This document shows, in pieces, positions 35,163 through 47,851 of a DNA stretch of 64,000 nt. A model generated the notes under the pieces. The model made no database searches and was not told the origin of the DNA. It was given only the letters and a program-made list of their open reading frames with translations. Each line of letters begins with the position of its first letter. Positions within the stretch are counted from its first letter, which is position 1. Source of the stretch: Leucaena leucocephala (Eukaryota; Streptophyta; Magnoliopsida; Fabales; Fabaceae); NCBI GenBank assembly GCA_037074615.1, contig CM073566.1, positions 11,178,001-11,242,000 on the forward strand. The letters run 5' to 3'. A program made the translations under genes and the position numbers.

Positions 35163-35170
35163 TATATATT
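35163..35170 (+). promoter_or_regulatory. Possible TATA box of the Copia LTR
   Basis: TATATATT in otherwise less AT-rich sequence, conserved at 54353 in the 3' LTR. Other AT-rich stretches upstream are alternatives. Confidence 0.35.
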
Positions 35171-35413
35171 TGACATTAGGGGCTAGGGTTCTACACACGA
35201 GACAAAAGGGGCAAGGAGAGTGCAAAAGGTTTGCAGATAAGAAATTTCCGAAATAGAGACGGTGAGGACGAATTCTTGAGAAAGCCCTAGAGGGACAAGA
35301 GGCGCTAGCATGTCGTTCGTGGTTGGAACGCTATTCGTGTGGATATTGGTAGAGGAAGCCAATATGAGTTGTCGACTTCTTGCGATCGAGACAAGAGCAC
35401 CAGGTACGATGAA

Positions 35414-35720
35414 GTCGCGACCAGTTGACACATAGGTAGCGACTAAATTGGCATCTGAACGTCAGAAATCTGAAAAGAGACGATAGGTCACGACTAGAAG
35501 CAGAGGAAGTCGTAACTGACAACTCCAGAGGCTACAGGTAGTGACTAGGAGCAGAGGAAGTTACGACTGACAACTCCAGAGGCTACAGGACGCGACTAGT
35601 AGCAGATGAGGTCGCAACTGAAAACTCCAGAGGCGACAGGTCGTGACTAGAAGCTGAGGAGGTCGCGACTGAAAACTCCAGAGGCGAAGAGTAGCGACTA
35701 GTGGATACTGAGGTCGCGAC
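35414..35720 (+). repeat. 51-bp tandem repeats carrying GTCGCGAC pairs, Copia 5' LTR
   Basis: Units start at 35487, 35538, 35589, 35640 and 35691, exactly 51 bp apart. Each unit holds two GTCGCGAC-like sites plus CAACTCCAGAGGC or AAACTCCAGAGGC. Further single sites flank the array (35414, 35713). The minus-strand frame over the array is only a by-product of a period divisible by three. Confidence 0.9.
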
Positions 35721-35844
35721 AACAACTCGAATACCGAAGGTAACACTTCTTTCTCCTTGACTTCAACACATTCGGTAGATCCTGGCAGGGAATGGAAAAA
35801 TTTTTAAAGTTAATTTCCGCTGCGTGTCTTCCAATTCCCTTCAG

Positions 35845-35856
35845 TGGTATCAAAGC
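35845..35856 (+). promoter_or_regulatory. Primer-binding site of the Copia element
   Basis: TGGTATCAAAGC, one base from the usual TGGTATCAGAGC complement of initiator-Met tRNA, two bases inside the LTR. Confidence 0.85.
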
Positions 35857-37034
35857 CATGCCGTTTTGTGTTTAAGTTAAGTTTGATTGTTGATACATGT
35901 GATGTATGTTAGATTTCTTGGCCGTTTATATGATAACATGTGAATTATGTATGACATAAAGGGAATCCTTTTATGTATGACATATAAGGAATCCGAAAGG
36001 AAATTGAAATCGGTGGTGTATGTTAATTGATTTGATCAATTAATATTGATGGGGTCTAAGGAAATAGAATTAAGATTCTTGATTAATTAATATTGATGGG
36101 CGCTGCCCCCAGACCCCGCCCGCTAACCGGCTAGCGGGACCGCCGTGGCTACCTGGTCGTAGCGCAACATAATCATAACATGCCTTTCCTGATATATGAA
36201 TGTTTTGAAACATTTATTGCCCTTCACATGATATGAATTTTGATTCTTGAATGTTTGGGTATAGTGAACAATATGGCTCGAGATTATAAGTGTTGTAATT
36301 TTTCTAAATACGGCCTGCGTGTCGTGCCTTCCTCTAATTTCTCTCGTTGTACATTCTCTTCTCATCTCACTCCCCTCGAATGTTAAAACGAGGTTTCCTA
36401 ATGTAATTTTCCTATTCTAACTAGAGAGTTCCTATCATTGGCTTGAGGGGACTTAGAATAGGTGAGCCATATTGTATCACGTTTAAGATTATGCACTTAC
36501 GATTATATCACTGCATGTATGTTCGATATGCATATTGCTTGTATGAGATACAACCGAGATACATGCATCTTGGAAACCAGATAGATAATTAAGCCCTCTA
36601 ATAGAAATCTTAAGTCATAATGCTGTCAATTAATGAACACTTGTCAAAACCTCGATTGCTCACTTGTAGGCTCCACCAAAGTGGGTACATTTGAGTTATC
36701 TTGGGGAGATAAGCAAGAGTAATGGTGCTACTCACATATGTTTGTTATTGTTTGACTTAATTGAGATTATCAAAACGGTTTTAGGTCTCAAGGCATTAGA
36801 TGGGATTAAAACATGCTGGATCATATGATGATGGAATCCCATGAATATCTAAGAGTTACATTTGATGTAATTGGTAAAGCTGTTACCTACCTAAATAACT
36901 TAAAGTTAAGCGTGCTGCCAAAGCGGACTTAAGTTTAAGCCAAATGTGGATCTTAGCCCACTAATGATTACATTGAGGGTTATTTTATTTAGTGGGAGAT
37001 TGCTAATTCAATTGCATATTTTAATTGTAGAATC
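35857..37034 (+). other. Copia untranslated leader
   Basis: About 1.2 kb between PBS and gag ATG without a convincing reading frame. A G/C-rich stretch (36095-36170) stands out from the AT-rich surroundings. Confidence 0.6.
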
Positions 37035-37897
37035 ATGACGACTAGTAATACTGCTGTATTATCATTGCGATCTATCCTTGAGAAGGACAAACTCAATGGG
37101 ACAAACTTTCTTGACTGGTTCAGGAACTTGAGAATTATTCTCAAGCTGGAAAGAAAGGCATATGTCCTAGATAAACCCATTCCTGAGGAGCCAGGAGCCA
37201 TGAGCCAATGCTCATAGAGCTCAGAGAGATTCTTATGCGAAGCATAAGGAAGACTTTGTCGATGTGGGATTCTTGATGCTTGCCACCATGGTTCTGGAGC
37301 TCCAAAGAGATCTGGAACACATGGAGGCTTATGAGATGATTGTGCATCTCAAGTAAATGTTCCAGCAACAGGCAAGGCAAGAGAGGTATGAGACCACTAA
37401 GGCCTTATATTCCTGCAAGATGGCTGAAGGTGCATCAGTAAGTACTCATGTCTTAAAGATGAAAGGGTACATTGATCACCTTGAGAGGCTTGGATTTCCC
37501 ATGAGCCAGGAGTTAGCTACAGATTTGATCTTGAACTCACTCCCGGAAAGTTATGACCAGTTTGTCATGAACTATAATATGAACAACATGGAGAAATCTA
37601 TTTCTGAATTGCATGGGATGCTTAAAACTGTTGAGCCGAATATTAAGAAGAAGCCCAGTACAGTTTTGATGGTTCAGAAAGGAAAGGCTATTGAAAAGAA
37701 AGGCAAGGGCAAGGGGAAGGGTCATGGCTCATCTGGTAAGGCCAAAGAGTCAGGCAAGCCCGAAACCAAGCCTGCACCAAAGAAGGCAAAGCCTCCAAAG
37801 GAAGGAGTTTGCTTCTTCTACAATGAACCAGGTCATTAGAAGAGGAATTGCAAACTCTACCTTGAAGATCTGAAAAGGAACAAGAAGGATAGCGGGG
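37035..37897 (+). pseudogene. gag of the Copia element
   Basis: The frame starts MTTSNTAVLSLRSILEKDKL, followed by LNGTNFLDWFRNLRIIL, the typical UBN2-type start of Copia gag. A frameshift near 37210 and a stop at 37354 separate this from the next block: QQQARQERYETTKAL, LKMKGYIDHLERLGFPMSQEL and LNSLPESYDQFVMNYN. A Lys-rich segment (KGKGKGKGHGSSGKAKE) precedes the zinc knuckle CFFYNEPGH, in which the second Cys is Tyr and the next Trp codon is a stop. The reading then ends at the inserted element (37903), with the TSD CTATC at 37898-37902. Downstream coding resumes at 49948. Gag would form the Copia particle. Confidence 0.9.
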
Positions 37898-39663
37898 CTA
37901 TCTGTAACACCCCAATTTTTAGGCCAGAGACTTAGGAAGTAGCCTGAAATAGATATATCCCTTTGAGCAGAAGTCCCCAAAACATACAGAGGGTTTTTGG
38001 GACTAAACTGCAAATAAGTGAAAGTCCAGGGACTTATATGTAAATAGTGAAAGTCCCTAGAGATATGATGGCCATTTATGCAAAGAAAGGGATTAAATTG
38101 CAAAAGAAAGAAAATGAAGGGACTTAAGTGTAAATATGAAAAGTATAAGGTTAAAAGGGAAAGGTAGACAAAAAGGTGGGGTCCTTAAGTGTAATTTTAG
38201 CCAAATAAAAAGGGACTTAAATGAAAAGAAGAAAAGTTCTTTGGGGCTAAATTGTAATTAAAGAAAGTCAGGCCGGAAGTGGTTTGGACTGTCCGAAATT
38301 ATTTTAGTCCTAGATTTCACCAGTAGATAGAGCAAGTGATGCTCGGTAATCTGGCTTAATACAGGAATTTTTCAAGACTCCAGATAGCCAGAATTGATCT
38401 GATAGTCTAAAAGTTATAAAAATTCCTATCGGATATCCTAGATTTCAGATCTAGGTGAGAAAATACAGGATGATGAGTCCTGATGGGGCGGATGTCAGGA
38501 AACTGACAGAATACCGATAGGAGGCCTGTAGAAAAAGATATTCACAAATTAGCAAATACAGACGGGAGTGTGAGGCCTCCGGGGATCCGGTTGGGAGATT
38601 TATCGGTATTTAAAAAGGACTGAATGAGTTCGGATGACCTCAGTCAGATGACTGTTATGACCCACAGGGATGACTAAACGCAGTAGGCCAGTGTATCTGG
38701 TAAAAGGACCCGGTGTCCAGAGATGTGTAGAAACGGTGTATAACGGGGGAACTACTCGATGAACATTGACGGGGGAAGATTCCTCGTAATAGGTGCCATG
38801 AAGGTAATGGACCCTGAAAGGCCCAATAATGGCGCCATCAAAGGCCCAGTAAGGCCCTTGGACTGATAGGTGGGCCAGTGTCCAGCAGAACCCCGAAACA
38901 GTGGGAAATTACGAAAATGCCCTTGTGTTGTACTAAAGGGTAGTAGATGTATGAAGGGCATTTTGGTCATTCTGGATAGGCACAGAAGCCAAGGCACATA
39001 CAGATAAAGTTACTCAGGGTCAGTATATGCCCTGACAGGGTACAGAAGGGTGTAAAATGATGATTTTACCCTTAGGGTTAAGATAGTGCAAGAAAGGCAC
39101 CCAGGGGTATTTTGGTAATTTGCCAAGGGATGTTTCTTGGGAATCAAGCCATCAGAGTACTTGAGCTTGATCAGGATCCAAGATAATATTCCCAGAGCCC
39201 AAAAACGTAAGCCCAGTGATATGTGGGAAAAAGTGGCATTAAAATACTATTTTAATGTTGTTTCAATAAAGTAAAGTTACTCGGTCGGCACGATAACCGA
39301 GGAGATGATCAGATAAAGTCCTGGACTTATCTGGATAGCATTGGATGGCGTGAAAGGTGTCAGCAAGATGCCACATGGCGCCAGCATAGAGGAGGAAGAA
39401 AAAGTTGAGGATACGTGGCACGATCTCAGCCGTGTATTCCGGTGCAAGACTCTGGAACTATCTGGAACCGCTGAGTCAGCTGATGAGGTGTCCCAGAAGC
39501 TTGCAATTTCGCCATGTGATATATGAGGTGTCCCATGAGGTGGCCTTGGGATGATGTCATGAATGATGCAGTAAAAGGAATAAAGAAAAATAGGAAATTC
39601 CGAAAAAAACAGGACCACAAGTTCAGATGGCTTCAAAATTATGGAAATGCCATTGACCAAAAC

Positions 39664-39671
39664 TATAAATA
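39664..39671 (+). promoter_or_regulatory. LTR TATA box, gag-only element
   Basis: TATAAATACCCCCC. The 3' LTR of this element has lost the matching region. Confidence 0.7.
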
Positions 39672-40186
39672 CCCCCCATTTGCTCTTCATATGCCACGGC
39701 CAAGCAAGAATAAGAGAGAGAAGGAAGTGTTAGAGAGAGGAAGTGAGAGGAAGAAAGAAAGAAAGAAAGTTCTGGCGGAGCTGGAAGCAATATAGGGGAT
39801 CTAGAGTTCTGCTAAGCTCTTGAGGTAGTAACTAATCCTAGCTTTTATGTAATGGCTTTGTGATTTGTTGTGCTATTGTTTGGTTGGATTGTTGTCTTAT
39901 ATGTTATGTTTGAAGCTCTACTGCAATGCTATGATCATATGTTATTGAGTATGGAAGCACGCAGCATACTTATCTATACACAATCACAAGCAAGCACCGT
40001 CACTCTGCATTACATATATTATTATGATTGTTGCTACTGAGATTCCCCCGAATCTCATCCCAATAAATAAACCATTACAGGGGAAGTTATGTCAAAGTGA
40101 ATTTTGGGAATTTTAAGAGACGCCGTTATACTGCCGAAATTATGACAAGATAGCAGTAGTAAGGGAAGCAGCTGATACGTACTGTG

Positions 40187-40263
40187 TACGTAGGTACTAT
40201 CTAAGGAGGCTGGAAGTGAGTGGACCTAGCCGGTTCATCCAGTCTTTCCTGGGTACTTACGTA
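40187..40263 (+). other. Conserved 77-bp LTR block, copy 6
   Basis: TACGTAGGTAC and GTACTTACGTA pair over 11 positions. The solo LTR inserted immediately after it: the TSD GAATG is 40264-40268. Confidence 0.7.
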
Positions 40264-40268
40264 GAATG

Positions 40269-43200
40269 TGTCACATCCTTATTTTTATACATCTTAGGAA
40301 CCATTCAGTAGCATTTGAAACCACTTTCAGGGTCATAGAAGTCCAAACTCTCAATCTGGAATTTTACTCTTTTCGGTACTGTTCACTGTAGCAAAATTCC
40401 AGATGAGTGACTTGACTTTGAAAAATCATAACTAATTCTAGAAAAATCTAAACGAAGTGGTTCAAAACATGAATCTAACTCAATTATATTTCAGAGAAAA
40501 ATCATTGGTTGACCATTACTTGACCAACTCAACGTGGGTCAATGTTTCAAAGTTACTGTTCATCCAGTGATTTTCTCCTGAATCCAGCATTCTGGTTCCA
40601 TCTTTGGTATTTTATATCCTTTCTTACAAACATCCAAATGGGGCATTCTATATATAAAATTAAATCTTAGTATGTCTACTCTTTACCATAAAAGTTCGTA
40701 CATTAATTCAACCATTTACTATTTTTAATAATTTATTAAACATGCTTAGGTCCTCACTAGTTACTGTTCAGTGCACCTATTTTCAGCATTCAATCTTCAC
40801 ATGAACATGCATACAACCATCACATATCAGCCATACATGCCAGATAACAATTATTATTAGATAATCAACTATTATATATCAGCGTATGATCAATTCCCTC
40901 AAATTTCTATTACATCTTTCACTGTCAAAAATCCGGCAGTATAACTGCTACAATTCTTCTTTAGAAAGTAACCGATGTTGTACCGATTAGGTAATTCCCT
41001 CATGAGAACTACCATTCTACGTAGTACCCAGGAAAGACTGGATGAACCTGTTGGGTCCACTCACTTCCTTGCTAGAATTTCGGCAGCATAACGGCGTCTC
41101 TTAAGATTTCCATATTTTATTTTGACAGAACCTCCCCTGTAATGTTATGTATGGGAATGAGATTCAGGGGAATCTCAGTAGTAATAATCATAACAATATA
41201 TGTAATGCAGAGTGACGGTGCTTGCTTGTGATTGTGTATAGATAAGTATGCTACGTGCTTCCACATTCAATAACATATGATCATAGCATTGTAATAGTGC
41301 TTCAAGCATAACATATAAGACAACAATCCAACCAAACAATAGCACAACAAATTACAAAGACATTACATAAGAGCTAGGATTAGTTACTCCTCAAAAGCAG
41401 TGCTTCAGAACTTCCCTACTACTTCCAACTTCACCAGAACTTCCTTACTTCTTTCTTTCTCACACTTTCTCTCTCAAGAACTTCTTTCTTCCTTTCTTCC
41501 TTGCTTATGCCGAAATGAGGGGCTAGGTGGGGGTATTTATAGCTTTAATGGATGGCATTTCTGTAATTTTGAAGCCATCTGAACATGTGGTCCTGGTTTT
41601 TCCTGGATTTTCCTATTTTTCTTTATTCCTTTTTACTGCATCATGCATGACATCATCCAGGACACCTCACCGAGACACCTCATCGCCACATTCTTCACAT
41701 GTCACAATTCCTGGACACCTCATCAGCTGACTCAGCAGTTCAGTCCAATCCAGTACCGGTCCAGAGTCTTGCATCGTAATACGTGTCCTCAACTTTTCTT
41801 CTGCCTCTAAGATTGCGCCATGTGGCACCTGGAAGGGACCTTTCACGCCTTCCAATGCTATCCAGATAAGTCTCGGACTTTATCTGATCACCTCCTCGGT
41901 TATCGTGCCGACCGAGTAACTTTACTTTATTGAAACAGCATTAAAATAGTATTTTAATGCCACTTTTTCTCACATATCACTGGGCCTACGTTTTTGGGCT
42001 ATGGGTATGTTATCTTGGATCCTGATCAAGCTCAAGTACTCTGATGGCTCGATTCCCAAGAAACATCCCTCGGCAAATTACCAAAATACCCCTGGGTGCC
42101 CTTTCTTGCACTATTTTAACCCTAAGGGTAAAATCGTTATTTCATACCCTTCTGTACTCTGTCAGGGTATATACTGACTCTAAGTAACTTTATCTGTATG
42201 TGCCCTGGCTTCTGGGCCTATCCAGAATAACCAAAATGCCCTCATTCATCTCCTACCCCTTTAGTACAACACAGGGGCATTTTTGTAATTTCACACTTTT
42301 CCGGGGTTCTGCCAGACACTGGCCCACCTATCAGTCCAAGAGTCTTATTGGGCCTCTAATGGCGCCATTTTTGGGCCTCTCAGGGTCCAATACCCTCATG
42401 ACACGTATTACAAGGAATCCTCCCTTGTCAATAATTATTGAATATTTTATTTACTATTCACCGTTTATACACATATCCGGACACCGGCTCCTTCTATCCG
42501 ATACACTGGCCTTCAGGCATCCCTGTAAGTCATATCCGCCATCTGACCAAGGTTATCCGAACTCATTCAGTCCCTTTTCAAATACCGATAAATTTCCCTA
42601 TCGGATACCCGGAGGCCTCACACTCCCGTCTGGATTTTCTAATTTGCGAATAACTTTTTCTACAGGCCTCCTATCGGTATTCTGTCAGTTTCCTGACATC
42701 CGCCCCATAAGGACGTATCATCCTGTATTTTCTCACCTAGATCTGAAATCTAGGATATCCAGTATGAATTTTTATAACTTTTGGACGATCAGTCCATTTC
42801 TGGCTATCTGGAGTCTTCAAAAATTTCTGTATTAAGCCAGATTACCGAGCGTCCCTTGTTCTCTCTACTGGTGAAATCTGGGACTGAAATGTTGTCGGAC
42901 AGTCCAAACCACTTCCGGCCTGACTTTCTTTAATTACACTTTAGCCCCAAGGAACTTTTCTTCTTTTCAATTAAGTCCCTTTTTATTTGGATAAAATTAC
43001 ACTTAAGGACCCCACCTTTTTATCCTTAAACTTTCCATAATTCTTTCATACTCATAGAGACCTCGTATGCACATTTCACAGTTCAGTGAAATGATCAGCA
43101 TAATTTTCTCTATTTTCTGGCAAAATATGGTACTCATCGGCTACCAGCCCGATCTTTCCCATAATTACGATTTTGCCCCTGCATTCTCTTTCTGGCATCT

Positions 43201-43608
43201 ATTCTCATCTTCTTATCCTTCATCTTAAGTTCTAGAAATTCTCTTTCAATAACTCATCCCTTAAACTCTTCGGGAGTCATCGTTAATTGAAAGGCTCGAT
43301 AACCCGCCCATATCAGGTTATCTTACACAGGAGCCAGCCCATATCAAGCTACCTGCAGAATTCCTAGGCTTAAGACTTAGGATATTCCTCACATTCCTCA
43401 TTTTGAACCTAGGTGAACTATCCCGATTCTGTAGGTTAAAGACTTAACTCATCTTTAAATCCTAAAGGACTTAGCTCATCCCTCGGATTCCTACAAAATA
43501 CAGGTAAGTAATTCGCCCATATCAGATTACTACCCTGGGACTACGGGTTTAGCAGCCTCATATCAAACTAGCTCCCAGTTCTCCTAGACCAAAAATTGGG
43601 ATGTTATA
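40269..43608 (-). mobile_element. Reverse solo LTR (TSD GAATG)
   Basis: On the plus strand it starts TGTCACATCC and ends GGGATGTTATA, so minus-strand ends are decayed. Perfect GAATG duplications lie at 40264-40268 and 43609-43613. On the minus strand the start resembles 15875 and 19256, while the end resembles the gag-only element. A partial 77-bp block (41018-41060) lacks its upstream half. Confidence 0.93.
41534..41541 (-). promoter_or_regulatory. LTR TATA box, reverse solo LTR
   Basis: TATAAATACCCCC on the minus strand. Confidence 0.65.
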
Positions 43609-44362
43609 GAATGATAGTTCTCGCGGGAATTACCGAATCGGTACAAGATCAGTTACTTTCTGAAGATAAAGCGTAGCGGTTATGCTGCTGGATTTTAGGC
43701 AGGAAAAGATGTAATAGAGATATGGGAAATTTTGTACATACCCAGATGTAAAACAACTTAATAATTAATAATAAGTGTTGTTTGGCATGTTTGACTGATA
43801 TATGATGGATGTATGCATATGTATGCAAAGTTGAATGCTGAAATTTACCACCATGAACAGTAATTCGGGGTGACCTAATGAGGTTTGATAAATAAGTAAA
43901 AATAGTAAATGAATGAATAAATGTATGATATTTTTAGGGTTAATAGTAGACATACCAATCTTCTATTTGAGATAAAGAATGACTCATTTGGATGTCTACA
44001 CATGGAGATATAAATTATCAAAGTTGGGACCAGAATGCTGGATTTAGGAGAAAAACGCTGGATGAACAGTAAAGTAGAAACATTGACTAACATTGAATCG
44101 GTCAATGCATGGTCAACGAGTTATTTTTCCCTAAAATATAATTGAGTTAGCTTCATGTAGCAATTAGAACCACTTCATTTCAATTTTTCTAGAATTAGTT
44201 ATGATTTTTGAAAGTCAGGTCACTCATCTGGAATTTTCATAGTGAACAGTACTCGATAAGAGTAAAACTCCAGATTGAGAAATTGGACTTCAATGACCCT
44301 GAAAGTGGTTCTAAATGCTACCAAATGGTCTCTAAGACACATGATGTTAGGATATTTCATTT

Positions 44363-44380
44363 TGGTATCAGAGCAGAAGG
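44363..44380 (+). promoter_or_regulatory. Primer-binding site of the gag-only element
   Basis: TGGTATCAGAGCAGAAGG; the first 12 bases are a perfect initiator-Met site. It starts three bases after the LTR, as in the Tekay-like element. Confidence 0.85.
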
Positions 44381-44581
44381 TTCTAGCATAGACCAGAAAG
44401 GGCTCTGGTTCAGAGCATAAGATTTTAGCAGAGAACAGAAGGTTCTGGCTCAATGATGCTCTGAAATAGTTAAGATGTGTGGTATGTGGTATGGGTTATT
44501 CTAAATGTTTTACATGTGTACATAGATTGTGGTGCATATATATGACTGTATTTCCCAATTCTAGAAAAAGAAGTGGAAGTC

Positions 44582-45723
44582 ATGGTTAATACAAGAAGAA
44601 CGGTTAGACCAGAAGTGGTAGAGCCTCGGGATGAGGGTACTAATAATTAGATAGACCCTATGCGAATTATTCTAGATAGATTAGAACAACAACAACAAGT
44701 AATGGATGAGATACGGGCAACCCAGGCTTGCCAAGATCAAGAACGAGATTCTGCTATCGCTACGGCGGTTGCTGCTGCAGTTGCTAGCTTACAGCAGTCT
44801 GAGAAGGAGGTAGTACCAGAAAATGATATAGAACCTGAACCTCAGCTAAATCATGCACAGACTGGAATAAACAGGCATCAGGGGTCTATAGGAAATAACA
44901 ATAACCAGGAAAGTCTTCAAACATGGATGGAACGATTCCATAAGTTTAATCCGCCCATGTTTGAAGGCACTTTTGACACTCAAATAGCTGAGGATTGGGT
45001 TAGTCAGTTAGAGAAAATCTTTAAGATTTTAGAATGTTCTACTGAAAGAAAGGCCCAGCTGGCAGTTTACAAGCTAGAAAAAGATGCGGATAGGTGGTGG
45101 AGGAATACAAAAGTGATTCTGCACTCAAGGAATATTCCACTTACATGGGAAATATTTCTTGAGCAGTTCAACGAGAAATATTTTCCACAGTCAGTAAGGG
45201 ATGAACGTGAAGCAGAATTTTTAATATTAAAGCAGGGTGAGCAAGAACCCTTTGATCATTATCTTGCTAGGTTCAGTCATCTTTCACGATATTCCACTTA
45301 CCTAAACTTATGAATGATGAGAGGTGGACCACTGAGAAGTTAACTCATGGATTGAATCCTACGTTGAAGGAGAAGGTTTTTCCTAGACAGATACGAAGGT
45401 TTAATGAAACAGTAGAGGTATGCAGGATCACAGAGAAGAATGTGCAATATCCAAAAAAGAGTGAACCTGCTACATCAAGAGTGATGCTTCCAGGTTCCTT
45501 AAGAGGGAACAGTAAGAAGAGAAATGGGCCAACATATGGGTCAGAAGTTTATAAGAGACAGGGAAGTAGGCCAGGTAGTGGGCCAAGAGAAGTTAGTAGG
45601 CAACCAAGGCCTAATGTATGTAGGAACTATGGTCGAGACCATGGTACGAGGCCTTATCTAGTAGGTCAAGGGTTATACTATAGGTGTGGAAAGCCTGGAC
45701 ATTATGACAGGGAGTGTCCATAG
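44582..45723 (+). pseudogene. gag of the gag-only element
   Basis: The frame starts MVNTRRTVRPE and has a stop at 44648, then a coiled stretch (ILDRLEQQQQVMDEIRATQ), the capsid domain (NPPMFEGTFD, AEDWVSQLEKIF, YKLEKDADRWW, FLEQFNEKYFPQSVRDERE, HYLARFSHLSRYS), a frameshift at about 45310, and the second half with MNDERWTTEKLTHGLNP. A basic region and a zinc knuckle YRCGKPGHYDREC follow, in which the first Cys is Tyr. It ends with TAG at 45721-45723, and nothing like a protease follows. Roughly two thirds of capsid residues agree with the Tekay gag at 31049. The protein would have co-assembled with, or packaged RNA for, the helper's particles. In this copy it is broken at two places. Confidence 0.9.
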
Positions 45724-46517
45724 AACACAACAGGGAAGATACCCGACTCAGGGAAGAGTATATACCCTGACTGGCAACAAGATAAGAAAATCTCCTGCGC
45801 CAAATTAAGGTACGAGTTTATTTGTGTTCTGTTTCCACTGGCTAATGAATGGATAAATCCTGTATGTGATTGGATTGTATTGTCCAGTATGCACACTATT
45901 GAGCTACCCTATACCTAGTATGTTGCCTTTGTATAAGAATGAGTATGATTACAGGTTTTAAAAGTGGGAAGTAGAGAACAAAAACCTAATGATGAGTTAC
46001 GATGAGATGATTAGAATGAGATTTGCCCAGGAATGATCCTAGTACATGGCCTAATGGTAAAGACGTGATGGGTAATAGATAAAGAGTTAATGTTCCCTAA
46101 GCAGAGGGATTCCATCACGGAGAAGTGATAGACCTAGGGTATAGTACCCTAGAAAGTAGAAGTAATAGTAAAAGATGATGACTGAGATCCATGCGACTCA
46201 AGGATCAAGAGAAAAGCCAATAAGGAACCATAGTCCGGTCAAGAACAGACTGGGACTGATAGATAGACAGAAGAAGTTAAGAGATAGTAGAAAGGTAGTC
46301 ACAGTTTCAAAGATAAAGTGACTCCCCAATTTCCTATATAAGATAGAGTAATGAAGGGTTGAGTCTATACCCTGGTATTTCTATAGACTTGTGAATACAG
46401 TACTCAGGACCATTTCTATTGAAAGGAATGGTAGACAGAAAGAGCAGCGGATAACAGTAAAGAAATTGTATTCAGATCACTCTTCCGATAAGAGTTGGAT
46501 CTGATATAGAATGCTCA

Positions 46518-46969
46518 CAGTTAGAGCATAGTTCAAATGGCTCACAGTTAGAGCGCAGATTTAAATGAGAAGTTATGATGAAGCTATAGCAGTAGAATGC
46601 AATGGCAGGTGGTTAGACCATAGCCAATGGTAAACCACAGTAAAGTAAGAAAGATGAGAAGGAACTCCTGAGTAAGAGAGGAAGTAAGTAAAGTCTGGGT
46701 AAATAATATGAGGCTATAAAAATTTTTAAAATTTTTTATTTATTGAGTTATCAACAGGTGGAAGCAGTTAACCTTATAGCTTAGTCTGTTGGTCTAAGAT
46801 CTTCGGGAGATATACAGTACAATAGAATCGCAGTTAGATTCTGGAGGGTCGCAGTTAGATCCTAGCATGGTTCCAGGGTCACAGTTAGATCCTAACAGCT
46901 TCAGAGTCGCAGTTAGATTCTGAAGAGGCTAATGGTTGATCACAGTTAGATCCCGAGGTCGCAGTTAGA
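46518..46969 (+). repeat. Cluster of CAGTTAGA repeats
   Basis: CAGTTAGA occurs at 46518, 46545, 46831, 46852, 46882, 46910, 46943 and 46962. Many are inside GTCGCAGTTAGATCC or GTCACAGTTAGATCC. Spacing is irregular (19-33 bp in the dense part). Confidence 0.75.
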
Positions 46970-47851
46970 CCTAGCCTAAGGAAAGTAATGAGCCATGAAG
47001 ATATGAGTACAATGTAGTATCTCTTCGGGAAGATAAACACCAAAGACGAAGTTAAGGTAAGGAAGCTTCACTAGTTGATACACTCATCTAGAAAAATTAT
47101 TTTATAATGGTTTTCCTCAGATAGCCTCTATTATATACAGACTGAACTTAGTTTTTCCTTAAACAAAGACAGAGTCCAAGTCCAAATCTGAGTACTGATA
47201 TTCAAAGTTTTGTAGAAGTATGCCTGAGAACCAAAGAACAAAATCCCCTATGTGTTGAGAACAGAAAAGTATGAACAGATAGATCCCCCAGATGAGAGTA
47301 AAGAGATTAAAAGGCCAGAAAGACCTAGAGAAGAGGGTCTAAGGCAAAGCAAAGATAGAACACAATTCTATGCGAAAGAATGCTAGGGCCTAGAGCTATA
47401 AGAATAGTAACCTAGCCCTAACCCAGTAGCACGAAAGGTGCTAAGGCAAGAATCGCATGACGATAGATAAGCCTAAGAAGGGATAAGAAAAAGAGCAAAT
47501 GCCACAAAGGTTTGGCATAGATGCACGAAGTTATAAGAACAGTTAAGAAAAGTTGTGAAGTTATCTGGGTTATGATCTCGTATCAGGAGAAAGAAAGTCA
47601 GAAGAAGAATATTTCTCCTGAGAGATTAGCAAAGTGTAAGAGGAGTGATGTAGATCCCAAAATTATATCAAAATTTTGAGGGATAAGATATGAAAGAAAT
47701 GGACACTACTCACAAGTGTAATGAGTTGTCCATAAGTATAAGAGGATGAATGCCCCAAGCCTTAGTCATAAACCAGGAAGGGATATACAGAGGAGATATA
47801 TCCAGGATGGTTGATTAAGGTACTAAGTAAATTTCGAGGACAAAATTTATT

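Larger units (their letters stand above)
33900..35843 (+). mobile_element. 5' LTR of the Copia element
   Basis: It starts TGTTGGAAATTATGCCC and ends ATTCCCTTCA. It holds an AT-only tract at 34803, a possible TATA box at 35163 and a 51-bp tandem array at 35487. Confidence 0.95.
37903..44359 (+). mobile_element. 5' LTR of the gag-only element, split by a solo LTR
   Basis: The LTR proper is 37903-40268 plus 43614-44359. TATA box at 39664 and 77-bp block at 40187. The inserted reverse solo LTR lies at 40269-43608. Confidence 0.92.

Noticed and set aside
35561..35746. Minus-strand ORF with a repeated protein pattern in the Copia LTR
   Set aside because: It is the translation of a 51-bp tandem repeat (17 codons), which stays open only because the period is divisible by three; it lies wholly inside an LTR.
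42200..42835. 211-codon plus-strand ORF
   Set aside because: It runs antisense through the reverse solo LTR, and similar antisense frames occur in the related LTRs at 38752-38997 and 48718-48963; an accidental open frame in LTR sequence.
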